From positions 1-64,000 of the forward strand of contig CAAGLB010000082.1 of NCBI GenBank assembly GCA_900770635.1: a DNA stretch of 64,000 bases, given 5' to 3'. Below the pieces are notes generated by a model. It had not been told where the DNA came from and did no database searches. It was given only the letters and a program-made list of their open reading frames with translations. This stretch comes from an uncultured Alistipes sp. (GTDB lineage Bacteria; Bacteroidota; Bacteroidia; Bacteroidales; Rikenellaceae). Made by a program: the position numbers and the translations under genes. Of the stretch, positions 26,944 through 34,795 are shown piece after piece; the first letter of the stretch is position 1; every line of letters starts with the position of its first letter.

Positions 26944-27243
26944 TTATAGTTCGTAATCGACATCAACACGCTCTAATCTACGGCTCTTGCAGTAGTCACT
27001 AATTACAACATGCAAGGGATTTACCTTGTAGGCCTCCATAGCTTCCAACGATGGAAAGTCGGCAGTGAGCACTGCGTCGAACGACGATGCTGTCTCTTTA
27101 AGGTTGATGCCCACCTCGGCACGCAACAAGCCGTCAATCTTGCCATTAAGGCCCTCAAGACGTTTTTTCATCTCTTGAGCAATCTGCTGTGGGGTTTCGT
27201 CGAGGTCGCGGCGGAACTTCCACATTACGATGTGTCGAATCAT
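26944..27243 (-). CDS. Dabb-domain (stress-responsive alpha/beta barrel) protein
   Basis: A 99-residue protein with the Dabb pattern: MIRHIVMWKFR at the start, GINLKETASSFDAVLTADF and a C-terminal HPLHV-like segment (NPLHVVISDY). These small ferredoxin-fold dimers have varied or unknown functions. It lies 38 bp before ftcD and shares its promoter region, so it may be the first gene of the hut operon. Confidence 0.85.
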   Translation of the reverse strand: MIRHIVMWKFRRDLDETPQQIAQEMKKRLEGLNGKIDGLLRAEVGINLKETASSFDAVLTADFPSLEAMEAYKVNPLHVVISDYCKSRRLERVDVDYEL

Positions 27244-27283
27244 AGTAGCGATATTTTAGGTTTAGTATTTGCGCATTATCATA

Positions 27284-27291
27284 CAAATATA
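27284..27291 (-). promoter_or_regulatory. candidate -7 element for the Dabb-hut operon
   Basis: TATATTTG on the minus strand, 40 bp before the Dabb start codon. A -33 TTG at the right distance is not seen. Confidence 0.45.
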
Positions 27292-27350
27292 GGGATAATT
27301 TTCGAAACATCTCGCTGCTTTTGAGTTTTTTTTTATATTTATAAAAATAT

Positions 27351-27381
27351 TTGTTTGTTACTAAAAAAATAGCTATCTTTG
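27351..27381 (+). promoter_or_regulatory. promoter of nfeD-SPFH pair
   Basis: TTG (27351-27353), 20-bp spacer, TATCTTTG (27374-27381): a full Bacteroidota promoter. Transcription should begin near 27388, about 36 bp before nfeD. Confidence 0.75.
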
Positions 27382-27423
27382 ATAGAAAATAGGGGTGTTC
27401 CCTCTCACTAACTCTTAAATCGC

Positions 27424-27858
27424 ATGATTATGGAAATTTGGCATCTTTGGACCATTGCAGCCCTGCTGCTATTTATTGTCGAACTCTTCACTGCTGGTTT
27501 TGCTGTGATATGCTTGTCGTTGGGTGCTGCGGGTGCAGCTATTGCCGCTGCCTGCGACCTCGATATTTATGGACAGCTAATAGCCTTCACCATCGTGTCG
27601 CTCGTGGCGTTAGCCTTGGTGCGTCCTCTGCTAAAACGCTTCTTCTATCGTGGTGGCGAGAAGGTGGCAACAAACGTCAATGCTATGGTTGGTCGCAAGG
27701 CTAAGGTGGTGATGGCAATCGATGGCGACGAGGGCCGTGTGATGGTCGATGGCGTCGACTGGAAGGCTCGCTCCGCAGATGGCGAACGTGTAGAGGTGGG
27801 CACAATGGTCGAGATTGTTGCCGTTGATAGCGTAGTACTAACTGTTAAAACCTTATAA
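27424..27858 (+). CDS. NfeD-family membrane protein
   Basis: A 144-residue protein with three membrane helices (about 5-25, 27-46, 50-67) and a C-terminal OB-fold domain (about 85-144; NAMVGRKAKVVMAIDGDEGRV). This is the short NfeD form that lacks the ClpP-like protease domain. NfeD genes are almost always beside an SPFH/stomatin gene, as here (2 bp between them), and the pair is thought to organise membrane microdomains. Translation could start at Met1 or Met3. Confidence 0.92.
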   Translation: MIMEIWHLWTIAALLLFIVELFTAGFAVICLSLGAAGAAIAAACDLDIYGQLIAFTIVSLVALALVRPLLKRFFYRGGEKVATNVNAMVGRKAKVVMAIDGDEGRVMVDGVDWKARSADGERVEVGTMVEIVAVDSVVLTVKTL

Positions 27859-27860
27859 CT

Positions 27861-28862
27861 ATGGAGTTTCTAAACATCAACATCGACGTTATCATCTACG
27901 TCATCATTGCTCTTATCGCAGTAATCTATGTTCTTAAAGGATTCAAGATTATCCCTCAGTCCGAGACTCGTGTTGTTGAGCGTCTTGGTCGCTACGACCG
28001 CACGTTGCAGTCGGGTATCAACTATCTGTTTCCAATCATAGACCAAGCACGTGAGGTATATCATCGTGCCGAGATCCGCTATGCCGATGGCTCGAAGCTT
28101 GCAACTATGGTCAAAACTTCGAAGATTGACCTTCGTGAGCAGGTCTACGACTTTGATAAGCAGAGTGTTATCACTAAGGATAATGTTACCACCACAATCA
28201 ATGCGTTGCTCTACTTCCAGATTGTCGATCCTGTGAAGTCTGTCTACGAGATTGACAACCTGCCTAACGCTATCGAGAAGCTTACACAGACAACCTTGCG
28301 TAACGTCATCGGTGAGTTGGAACTTGACGAAACGTTGACTTCTCGTGATACTATCAACTCGAAGCTGCGTGCTGTGTTGGATGATGCTACAAATAAGTGG
28401 GGTGTGAAGGTTAATCGTGTTGAGCTTCAGGATATTACTCCTCCCGAGTCGGTGCGTCGCACTATGGAGCTTCAGATGCAGGCAGAGCGTGAGCGTCGTG
28501 CTAAGGTGCTTGAGGCCGAGGGTCAGAAGGAGGCTATGATTCTTAAATCGGAGGGTGAGAAGGCGTCGCAGATCAACCAGGCCGAGGCAGAGAAGCAGAC
28601 GCAGATTTTGAAGGCTCAGGGCGAGGCTGATGCTAAGGTGTTGGAGGCTACTGCCGAGGCTGAGGCTATACGTAAGGTTGCTGAGGCTATCGCCGAGTCG
28701 AAGACCGATCCTGCAACCTATATGCTTCTTATGAAGTATGTTGAGACACTCAAATCTATCGGCTCTGGCGATCAGGCAAAGACAGTATTCTTGCCTTTCG
28801 AGGCGAGCAATTTGGTGGGAGCTTTGGGCTCATTGACCGAGCTTATAGACAAGAAGAAATAG
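27861..28862 (+). CDS. SPFH/band 7 domain membrane protein (QmcA/stomatin-like)
   Basis: A 333-residue protein: N-terminal membrane helix (about 6-25), SPFH domain (about 25-190; VVERLGRYDRTLQSGINYLF, KVNRVELQDITPPESVRRTM) and a long Ala/Glu/Lys coiled coil (about 200-290; repeated AEAEKQTQILKAQGEA type units). Such proteins form large cage-like rings on the membrane and are tied to quality-control proteases such as FtsH. It is paired with NfeD and probably acts with it. Confidence 0.93.
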   Translation: MEFLNINIDVIIYVIIALIAVIYVLKGFKIIPQSETRVVERLGRYDRTLQSGINYLFPIIDQAREVYHRAEIRYADGSKLATMVKTSKIDLREQVYDFDKQSVITKDNVTTTINALLYFQIVDPVKSVYEIDNLPNAIEKLTQTTLRNVIGELELDETLTSRDTINSKLRAVLDDATNKWGVKVNRVELQDITPPESVRRTMELQMQAERERRAKVLEAEGQKEAMILKSEGEKASQINQAEAEKQTQILKAQGEADAKVLEATAEAEAIRKVAEAIAESKTDPATYMLLMKYVETLKSIGSGDQAKTVFLPFEASNLVGALGSLTELIDKKK

Positions 28863-28880
28863 GGTAGACATACTAAATGA

Positions 28881-28914
28881 AAAGAGGCCGACATTTTGAA
28901 GTGTCGGCCTCTTT
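28881..28914. terminator. bidirectional terminator between the SPFH gene and FKBP
   Basis: Perfect 13-bp stem AAAGAGGCCGACA / TGTCGGCCTCTTT with an 8-nt loop, between two convergent genes, with T-runs on both sides. Confidence 0.9.
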
Positions 28915-28931
28915 TAAGTTATCTTAGTTTA

Positions 28932-29936
28932 TTACTTCTGCTTTGGGTTGAGCTCCAACAACTCCACCTTGAACTCGAGAGCATCACCTGGCTTGATTGT
29001 GCCACGATCCTGCTTGCCATAAGCCAAGTCGGCAGGAATCCAAAGTGTGATCTGGCCGCCCTCGGCAACAAGCTTCATACCCTCAGTCCAGCCCTTGATA
29101 ACCTGGTTGAGAGCAAATGAGCTTGGCTCCTCACGCTCGTAGCTCGAGTCGAATATCTCGCCATCGTGGAGCTTACCTTCGTAGTTTACTACCACTACGT
29201 CGGTATCCTGAGTTGCCATCTTGCCATTACCCTCACGGTCGATGCGATAGAGGATGCCAGACTCGGTCTTCTTTACGCCCTCCATCTTCTCAACCTCAGC
29301 AAGCCACTTTGCCGATACCTCCTTGTTCTCGTTGTAGATTGCATCGAGCTCTGCCTCAGCCTTAGCCTGCATCTTCTGGTTGTACGATGTGAACACCTGC
29401 TGCAACTCGTCCATAGTAAGACGGAGGCCCTCCTCCATCTTCTCCTGTGACTCTACCTTAAGACCATCCTCAAGACCAGCGTTAAAGAAGTTCATCTTGA
29501 GCTCCATCTCAGAAGCCTTGATGCCAGCACCCATTGAGTTACCAATGTAGCGAGCTATATCCTCACGTGTGAACTGCTCGTCGTAGAGCTCAGGAAGAGC
29601 TGGAAGTGTGTCAGGCTGCTCCGAGCGCTCGTGCATCATTGCCACCTGCATATATGGCATAAACTTGGTGTACTGGAACTCCTGCAACTTCTGCATCTCC
29701 TGCATAAACTCCTCGCTCTCGACGTCGCCATCAGCCATGAAGCCCTTAAGGTTCTTAACGATGAGAGCCTCGTCGAGCTGAAGATCCTCGATGCTGAAAT
29801 TGATGTTAAGGCCCATGTCGGCACCTACAGCATACGAAAGTGAGTCGATGTCGCTCTTGAACTTGCCAGCGCCACCGCACGACATTGTTGCAACCATGGC
29901 TGCAACAGCAGCCAAAACTACTAATGTTTTCTTCAT
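28932..29936 (-). CDS. FKBP-type peptidyl-prolyl isomerase, lipoprotein
   Basis: A 334-residue protein. A hydrophobic signal ends in MSCGG (Cys20), a lipobox, so it is probably an outer-membrane or periplasmic lipoprotein. The N-terminal helical domain (about 27-215; FkpA-like dimerisation region) is followed by an FKBP domain (about 225-330; VVVNYEGKLHDGEIFDSS, WTEGMKLVAEGGQ, PGDALEFKVELL). It speeds proline isomerisation in secreted proteins. A clear paralogue lies at 37819-38820. Confidence 0.95.
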   Translation of the reverse strand: MKKTLVVLAAVAAMVATMSCGGAGKFKSDIDSLSYAVGADMGLNINFSIEDLQLDEALIVKNLKGFMADGDVESEEFMQEMQKLQEFQYTKFMPYMQVAMMHERSEQPDTLPALPELYDEQFTREDIARYIGNSMGAGIKASEMELKMNFFNAGLEDGLKVESQEKMEEGLRLTMDELQQVFTSYNQKMQAKAEAELDAIYNENKEVSAKWLAEVEKMEGVKKTESGILYRIDREGNGKMATQDTDVVVVNYEGKLHDGEIFDSSYEREEPSSFALNQVIKGWTEGMKLVAEGGQITLWIPADLAYGKQDRGTIKPGDALEFKVELLELNPKQK

Positions 29937-30040
29937 AATTGTTTAATTGTTAATGATTTAATTATTTGTTAATTTAACTTATTTTGCTCTTTGTTGTTTA
30001 CTGCTAACGCACCACCGCTTTCGTTATTATTACCTTTGGG

Positions 30041-30856
30041 CTACTTCTGCCACTTCATCGTAAAGTTGCGCAAGGGGCGCATAATGAAGCCAGGAAGATA
30101 CTTGCAGAAGGGTATTAGTATTTTGTACCACCAGTCGGGAACTACCACCTTGCGGCCCTTGAACATAGCTCTCAAACCTCGCTTAGCACAGCTACGTGGC
30201 GACATTAAGATGCCCGACTTAACGCCAAAGCGCTGCAAGCTCTTCGATAGTCCGTAGAGGTCGGTAGCGATGCCGGCAGGACATATTGCCGTGATGCTCA
30301 CGCCTGTCTTGTGAAGCTCTTTGGCAAAGGCCTCAGTGAAGCTTTTTACGTATGCCTTCGATGCGCTGTATAGTGCTAAGCCTGGGAATGGCATCCATAT
30401 CGAGTATGACGACATGTTGAGTATGCGGCCCTTGCCTCGTTTGAGCATATCCTCGCCATACAAGCGACACATCATCGATAGTGTGAGGTCGTGAAGCAAG
30501 ATAAGGCGCTCAATGCGCTCAGTGGGTGTTGTCAAGATGTCGCAGTGCGAGAAGATGCCCGCATTGTTGATGACAACATCGAACACATATCCTTCAGCAA
30601 CGGTTGAGTCGTGTAGCTGCTTTGCGGCATCTACTGTGGCCAAGTCCATGACCTTTGCGACACACTTTATGCGGTGCTTATGCTCGATAGCCTCGGCCTC
30701 CTGCTTTACGCTGTCGAGGATGTCCACAAGGTAGAGGTTGTAGCCCTTCTCGGCAAGCTGCTCGGCATATTGGCGGCCGATGCCGAGTGCAGCACCCGTA
30801 ACGAGTGCCCACGCCGTTCCACGCTCAACAACGCCTCTGTTTCGGTTAAAACACAT
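30041..30856 (-). CDS. short-chain dehydrogenase/reductase (candidate 3-beta-hydroxysteroid dehydrogenase)
   Basis: A 271-residue classical SDR: TGAALGIG cofactor motif (20-27), NNAG (97-100), catalytic Ser (149/150) and YSASK (Tyr163, Lys167). An amphipathic hydrophobic C-terminus (about 240-271, WWYKILIPFCKYLPGF) may touch the membrane. It is the third gene of an operon after an old-yellow-enzyme reductase and a steroid 5-alpha-reductase (21-bp and 17-bp gaps). In gut Bacteroidales such trios contain a 3-beta-HSDH that sets the 3-OH of allo-bile acids. SDR sequence alone does not fix stereochemistry or substrate, so the steroid role is inference from context. Confidence 0.82.
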   Translation of the reverse strand: MCFNRNRGVVERGTAWALVTGAALGIGRQYAEQLAEKGYNLYLVDILDSVKQEAEAIEHKHRIKCVAKVMDLATVDAAKQLHDSTVAEGYVFDVVINNAGIFSHCDILTTPTERIERLILLHDLTLSMMCRLYGEDMLKRGKGRILNMSSYSIWMPFPGLALYSASKAYVKSFTEAFAKELHKTGVSITAICPAGIATDLYGLSKSLQRFGVKSGILMSPRSCAKRGLRAMFKGRKVVVPDWWYKILIPFCKYLPGFIMRPLRNFTMKWQK

Positions 30857-30877
30857 CTATTTGGGGGTATTTTTCAT

Positions 30878-32125
30878 TTACTTAATCTTATTGATCTCAC
30901 GCCACAAGCGCTCGGGGATATGCTCCTTGCAGTTGTGGCAGCACTGCATGTCTACCGAGTACATACGTGCCATGCAGTAGTCACGGTGGTCGCAGCCGCT
31001 GCGTGTGGTCATGTCGCCCTCCTTGAGCTTGTTGACAAATGCTGGATCGTTAACCAAGGCACGTGCCATCTGCACAAGCTCGAAACCCTCGTCCAACACT
31101 CGCTCGATGCCCTCACGAGATACCAAGCCACCGACATATACCAATGGACCTTTGAGCGCTGCACGGAACTTCTTGGCATTCTCCAAGAAGTAGCACTCCT
31201 CGAAGTCGTACTGCTTGATGAGCCACTGTCCAAAGAGCGACACGACGATTTTTTGTAGCCACTCGTTCCAACCCATGTAGTAACCCATAGTCTTTGTTGG
31301 GATGCGGCCACGCATAACGGCCATAGGAGCCTTCGACACGAAGCCTGATGATAGTACGATGCCATCAACGCCAAATGTCTCGATTTGCTTAGCAATCTCG
31401 ATAGACTCAGGAATCTGAATGCCGCTCTTGAAGCCATCCTCCATGTTGTGCTTAACCAATACGCCCATGCCATGTTTGCGAGCATGCTCCATGACCTCTT
31501 CGAGGCACATGTTCATAAAGCGCATGCGGTTTTCGAGTGATCCGCCAAACTCGTCACGACGATGGTTCGTATATGGCGACAAGAACTGCGAGATGAGGTA
31601 GCCATGGCCAGCATGCACCTCTATTGAGTCGAAGCCCGCCTCGTAGGCTGTGTCTACGGCCTTGCCGAAGTCCTTGGCAAACTCAACTATCTCCGACTTA
31701 CGCATGCGGCGGTGGAATGTTGGCGAGTATAGGTTAAAGCCATTAGATGCCGATACAGGGAAGCTGCCCGCTGTCGACCAGTGTGTCATGTTGCCGCAGT
31801 GGCCAAGCTGAATGCCCACAGCAGCGCCCTCAGCGTGCACAGCGTCAGTAAGGTCACGCAATGCAGGCACAATCTCGTCACGTAGCCATAGCTGCTTGTT
31901 GAACGATATACCGCTGCGGTTGATTGATGCATAGGCCACAGTAGTCATACCCACGCCACCCTTGGCCACGCTCACGTGGTACTCCTTGAGGGCCTGTGTG
32001 GGGTTGAAATCCTTGCCCATTGATTCGAAGGCGGCAGAACGTATAACACGGTTACGTAGTGTCGCACTGCCCAACTTGTAAGGAGTAAACAGCTTTGACT
32101 CCTCCAACTTCTTCTTAGTTTCCAT
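30878..32125 (-). CDS. NADH:flavin oxidoreductase, old yellow enzyme family (candidate 3-oxo-delta-4-steroid 5-beta-reductase)
   Basis: A 415-residue FMN-binding TIM barrel: KLGSATLRNRVIRSAAFESM at the N-terminus, IQLGHCG, HAGHGYLISQFLSPYTNHR and RDEFGGSLENR, all standard for the OYE/2,4-dienoyl-CoA reductase group. It lacks the C-terminal FAD/NAD domain of BaiCD/BaiH and DCR proteins. The Cys-rich tail (GCDHRDYC...CCHNC) resembles, but does not equal, the 4Fe-4S ligand pattern of that group. In this operon it would interconvert 3-oxo-delta-4 and 5-beta-3-oxo bile acids. Assignment rests on operon context; unrelated enone substrates remain possible. Confidence 0.85.
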   Translation of the reverse strand: METKKKLEESKLFTPYKLGSATLRNRVIRSAAFESMGKDFNPTQALKEYHVSVAKGGVGMTTVAYASINRSGISFNKQLWLRDEIVPALRDLTDAVHAEGAAVGIQLGHCGNMTHWSTAGSFPVSASNGFNLYSPTFHRRMRKSEIVEFAKDFGKAVDTAYEAGFDSIEVHAGHGYLISQFLSPYTNHRRDEFGGSLENRMRFMNMCLEEVMEHARKHGMGVLVKHNMEDGFKSGIQIPESIEIAKQIETFGVDGIVLSSGFVSKAPMAVMRGRIPTKTMGYYMGWNEWLQKIVVSLFGQWLIKQYDFEECYFLENAKKFRAALKGPLVYVGGLVSREGIERVLDEGFELVQMARALVNDPAFVNKLKEGDMTTRSGCDHRDYCMARMYSVDMQCCHNCKEHIPERLWREINKIK

Positions 32126-32142
32126 GTCTGGATATCTTGTTT

Positions 32143-32913
32143 TTAGTAGATAAACGGAATTATGCGCTTGCGCTTAAGCTTTGTAAACTCCTCGCCAAAC
32201 TCCCTCTCGTAGCGCTTGTAGAGCGATGCTGAGCGTGGACCGAGGTTAGCAAATGTCCATAGTGCGAATACTACACCTGCCCACGACCACGACGCTATGG
32301 CAAAGCCTACCCACTCCATAAACTCGCCAAAGTAGTTTGCCGACGACACATACTTAAACATGCCACCTTTAGGAATGTAGTGCTTAGTGTCGCCTGGCTT
32401 GCGAAGGTGACGAATGATGTAGTCGGAGTGTAGGTTGGTGATAAAGCCGAAGAGCCATACCGCTGCGCCAATGTAGATATATGGCTTCGACATCCATCCC
32501 TCGTAGTTGCCATAGTAGAATATCCAGCCACCCTGCATCACTGCGTTTAGAGTGTTGAACACTGCACCCATGAGCATAATGCCCACGGGCATCTTCGAGT
32601 TACCACGAATGAGCATCGGGAAGATGAACGAGCGCTGGAAGTAGTGGGTTTGGAATATTGCGAATAGCACGAGGGGTGCTGCCTCAAACCTCACGGGCGA
32701 GAGCCACCACAAAATCGACATTACAATAAATACGGGACACTCCATCAACACCCATGCCACTTTGTTGGGAATGGGAAAACCAAATTTTGGGTTGAATAGG
32801 TAGCCGTAGCCCGCCTCCACAAAGTAGAGGGCAACGAACACAACAAGGGCAATGGCTGCCATTATTCCGAGAAAAAGGTTGTAGCTCTCGAGACTAATGA
32901 GTTCTGTAAACAT
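32143..32913 (-). CDS. steroid 5-alpha-reductase family membrane enzyme (3-oxo-5-alpha-steroid 4-dehydrogenase)
   Basis: A 256-residue integral membrane protein with about six helices. The C-terminal third has the strong steroid-5-alpha-reductase signature: GGMFKYVSSANYFGEFMEW (about 187-205), then LGPRSASLYKRYEREFGEEF and the terminal RKRIIPFIY. NADPH-dependent enzymes of this family reduce the 4,5 double bond of 3-oxo-delta-4 steroids to the 5-alpha (allo) product. It is the first gene of a three-gene operon. Of the three, it is the one whose family most directly indicates steroid chemistry. Confidence 0.9.
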   Translation of the reverse strand: MFTELISLESYNLFLGIMAAIALVVFVALYFVEAGYGYLFNPKFGFPIPNKVAWVLMECPVFIVMSILWWLSPVRFEAAPLVLFAIFQTHYFQRSFIFPMLIRGNSKMPVGIMLMGAVFNTLNAVMQGGWIFYYGNYEGWMSKPYIYIGAAVWLFGFITNLHSDYIIRHLRKPGDTKHYIPKGGMFKYVSSANYFGEFMEWVGFAIASWSWAGVVFALWTFANLGPRSASLYKRYEREFGEEFTKLKRKRIIPFIY

Positions 32914-32956
32914 ATCTTCGATCGTCTATTTTCTTTGTTAACTGCTGCGTGTGCAC

Positions 32957-32991
32957 TGCGTACACGTACGCACATAAATCGGGCAAAGATA
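32957..32991 (-). promoter_or_regulatory. candidate promoter and operator-like palindrome of the steroid-reductase operon
   Basis: On the minus strand TATCTTTG (32984-32991) fits the -7 element, with the start expected near 32977. Directly downstream lies TGCGTACACGTACGCA (32957-32972), a palindrome with perfect 7-bp arms about a 2-bp centre, 44 bp before the start codon. This is the placement expected of a repressor operator. No -33 TTG is clear. Confidence 0.55.
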
Positions 32992-33116
32992 CACAAAAAT
33001 TGCGAAAAGCGAAAATATGTCTGCCAAAAGTGTTGATTAGTGGCAGAAAAGACCAGAAAAGGCACAGTGCTGTGGTTGGTGTCAATAGTTGTTGTTCGAG
33101 AATTATGTGCATAAAT

Positions 33117-33148
33117 AACCCCAGAAGCTCGTGCAAACTTCTGGGGTT
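33117..33148 (-). terminator. terminator of the LRR gene
   Basis: Perfect 11-bp arms AACCCCAGAAG and CTTCTGGGGTT about a 10-nt loop, 28 bp after the LRR stop on the minus strand, with an AT-rich flank. Confidence 0.8.
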
Positions 33149-33176
33149 TATTCGCCTTTTTAAGTTAGCTCAATAA

Positions 33177-34229
33177 TTACTCTATTGGCTTAATTTGTTT
33201 CTTGTATTCTTGCCAATTAGCATCTTCTATATATTGCTTTAATGACTGCTTGGGTACGTGTATTATTGTTGTTTCCTCTATTGCAAAGTGGCCGATTGCA
33301 GGAGGCGTTGTGGCTAAAATAGTGACACTTTGTAAGTTGTCGCAACCATGGAATGCCTCTGCTCCAATCTCAGTTACGCTGTTGGGAATAGTAATACTTG
33401 TTAGACTATTGCAATCGACAAACGCAAACCAACCGATCTCTTTTACACTATTAGGAATAGTGATACTTTTAAGGCTGGTACATTCTTGAAAAACACCACT
33501 TCCCACTGACCACCAATATGGATTATTATCATATCCAAGATTAGTTACTCCATAAGGGATAGTAATGTTTGTTAGGCCACTACAACCAGCAAATGCTCCC
33601 TTTCCTATCTCGGTTACACCCTCGGGGATAGTAATGCTTTGTAAGTTGTCGCAACCCGCAAATGCATATGCTCCAATCTTAGTTACGCTGTTGGGAATAG
33701 TAATGCTTTGTAGGTTGTTATAATTAGCAAATGCACCACCACTAATCTTTGTTACGCCATCAGGAATGGTATATTCATTTATGTTGGAGCCAGCAAAATA
33801 TTCGAGCACTCCTTTGATGATTAGACATCTGCCGTCGCTTGATGCAAGATCGCCCTTGAATCGTATATCTTCTGTTATACAGAAAGATAAAAAAAGAGCT
33901 TGCTCTAAGCATGTAGGGAATGAGATAGTGCTTAGATTATCACCTGTTATGTAGAAGCCATAAGAACTCTCGCCGTCTTCGCAATAATCTGCACATCCAT
34001 AGCTTGTTATGGCTCTGCTAACACGTATTATGCCCTTGTTGTTAGAGTAGGTGTGCGAAATAATTTTTGCATCATGATCGTCTTCGAAAATGTCATCACC
34101 TGTGACGAGCATAGCCTTTTTGCCATCTGTCGTGGTGTACCAAATCTCGTTAATGGGCGGGGTTTGTGCCCAAGTCGATGCAACGGTTGCTACGAGGCAT
34201 AATACAAAAGTAGTGAGTTTGCGCAGCAT
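33177..34229 (-). CDS. BspA-type leucine-rich repeat secreted protein
   Basis: A 350-residue protein from ATG 34229. The frame extends further upstream, but the extension is repeat-derived and lies upstream of the promoter. There is a signal peptide (MLRKLTTFVLCLVATVASTWA) and then 23-residue LRR_5 repeats (about 125-310) of pattern SITIPNSVTxIGxxAFxGCxxL, several nearly identical at DNA level. BspA-like proteins are surface or secreted adhesins that bind fibronectin and other host or bacterial proteins in oral Bacteroidota. No C-terminal sorting domain is visible. The gene is more AT-rich than its neighbours. Confidence 0.88.
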   Translation of the reverse strand: MLRKLTTFVLCLVATVASTWAQTPPINEIWYTTTDGKKAMLVTGDDIFEDDHDAKIISHTYSNNKGIIRVSRAITSYGCADYCEDGESSYGFYITGDNLSTISFPTCLEQALFLSFCITEDIRFKGDLASSDGRCLIIKGVLEYFAGSNINEYTIPDGVTKISGGAFANYNNLQSITIPNSVTKIGAYAFAGCDNLQSITIPEGVTEIGKGAFAGCSGLTNITIPYGVTNLGYDNNPYWWSVGSGVFQECTSLKSITIPNSVKEIGWFAFVDCNSLTSITIPNSVTEIGAEAFHGCDNLQSVTILATTPPAIGHFAIEETTIIHVPKQSLKQYIEDANWQEYKKQIKPIE

Positions 34230-34258
34230 ATTGTAGACTTTTTTTAGTTTCGATGAAA

Positions 34259-34289
34259 CAAAGATAGACAAAAAAGTAAAAAGTGGCAA
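34259..34289 (-). promoter_or_regulatory. promoter of the LRR gene
   Basis: Minus-strand TTG (34287-34289), 20-bp spacer, TATCTTTG (34259-34266). It places the start of transcription about 22 bp before ATG 34229 and rules out the longer upstream frame. Confidence 0.75.
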
Positions 34290-34361
34290 CTGAAAGGTGA
34301 AAAGTGTGTTTTTTGTAGAGGAGCGGAATAGTATTTTGGTCCGTTGCGCAATATTTATCAG

Positions 34362-34738
34362 TAGGGATGTTAATGAGTTTAAGGAGGTTAAAGAGGTTAG
34401 GGTTTTTCTCGCTAATATCCTTAATTTCATTAAATTCCCTATTCGTCTGGGTATAATGGGTATTTTGGGTATGATGAGTATTATGAGTTAAAATGAGTTT
34501 CGATGGGGTAATATGCGTGCTCATAGAAACTCATATAAACTCATATAAACCCATATTACCCCATAGTAACCCACAATGTCATGTTGAGCGTTAGCGAAAC
34601 ATCTCGCAGATGGTGTTAACCGAGAGATCTTTCGCTTTCGCTCAAGATTACAAACTATTACTAATTACTCATTTCTCACTACTCATTAAACATGCGTCGC
34701 AGACACCTTACTTTTCATTTTTCACCTCTCACCTTTCA
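34362..34738. repeat. dense minisatellite and hairpin spacer (locus C)
   Basis: This gene-free spacer contains 9-bp period repeats (plus-strand GCTAATATC, CTTAATTTC, ATTAAATTC at 34411-34437; GGGTATAAT-like units at 34449-34493), four 10-bp units of ACTCATATAA type (34519-34558) enclosed by a perfect 13-bp inverted repeat ATGGGGTAATATG / CATATTACCCCAT (34503-34515, 34552-34564), a second inverted repeat with TTGAGCG...AGCGAAA...ATCTC arms (34584-34605, 34624-34645), the cassette ACATGCGTCGCAGACACC (34690-34707) and four heptamers of CTTTTCA/CCTTTCA type (34711-34738). Confidence 0.85.
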
Positions 34739-34748
34739 CCTAAAAAAA

Positions 34749-34772
34749 GTCCGCAGCCAAATGACTGCGGAC
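34749..34772 (-). terminator. terminator of dnaK
   Basis: Perfect 8-bp stem GTCCGCAG / CTGCGGAC with an 8-nt loop. The plus-strand A-run at 34742-34748 gives a U-run on the minus-strand transcript. It is 24 bp after the dnaK stop. Confidence 0.88.
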
Positions 34773-34795
34773 CTGATAAAAGTATGTTGTGGGGA

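Noticed and set aside
34150..34524. 124-codon frame with HNTHHTQNTHYTQ repeats
   Set aside because: It is derived from the 9-bp minisatellite units and overlaps the LRR gene promoter.
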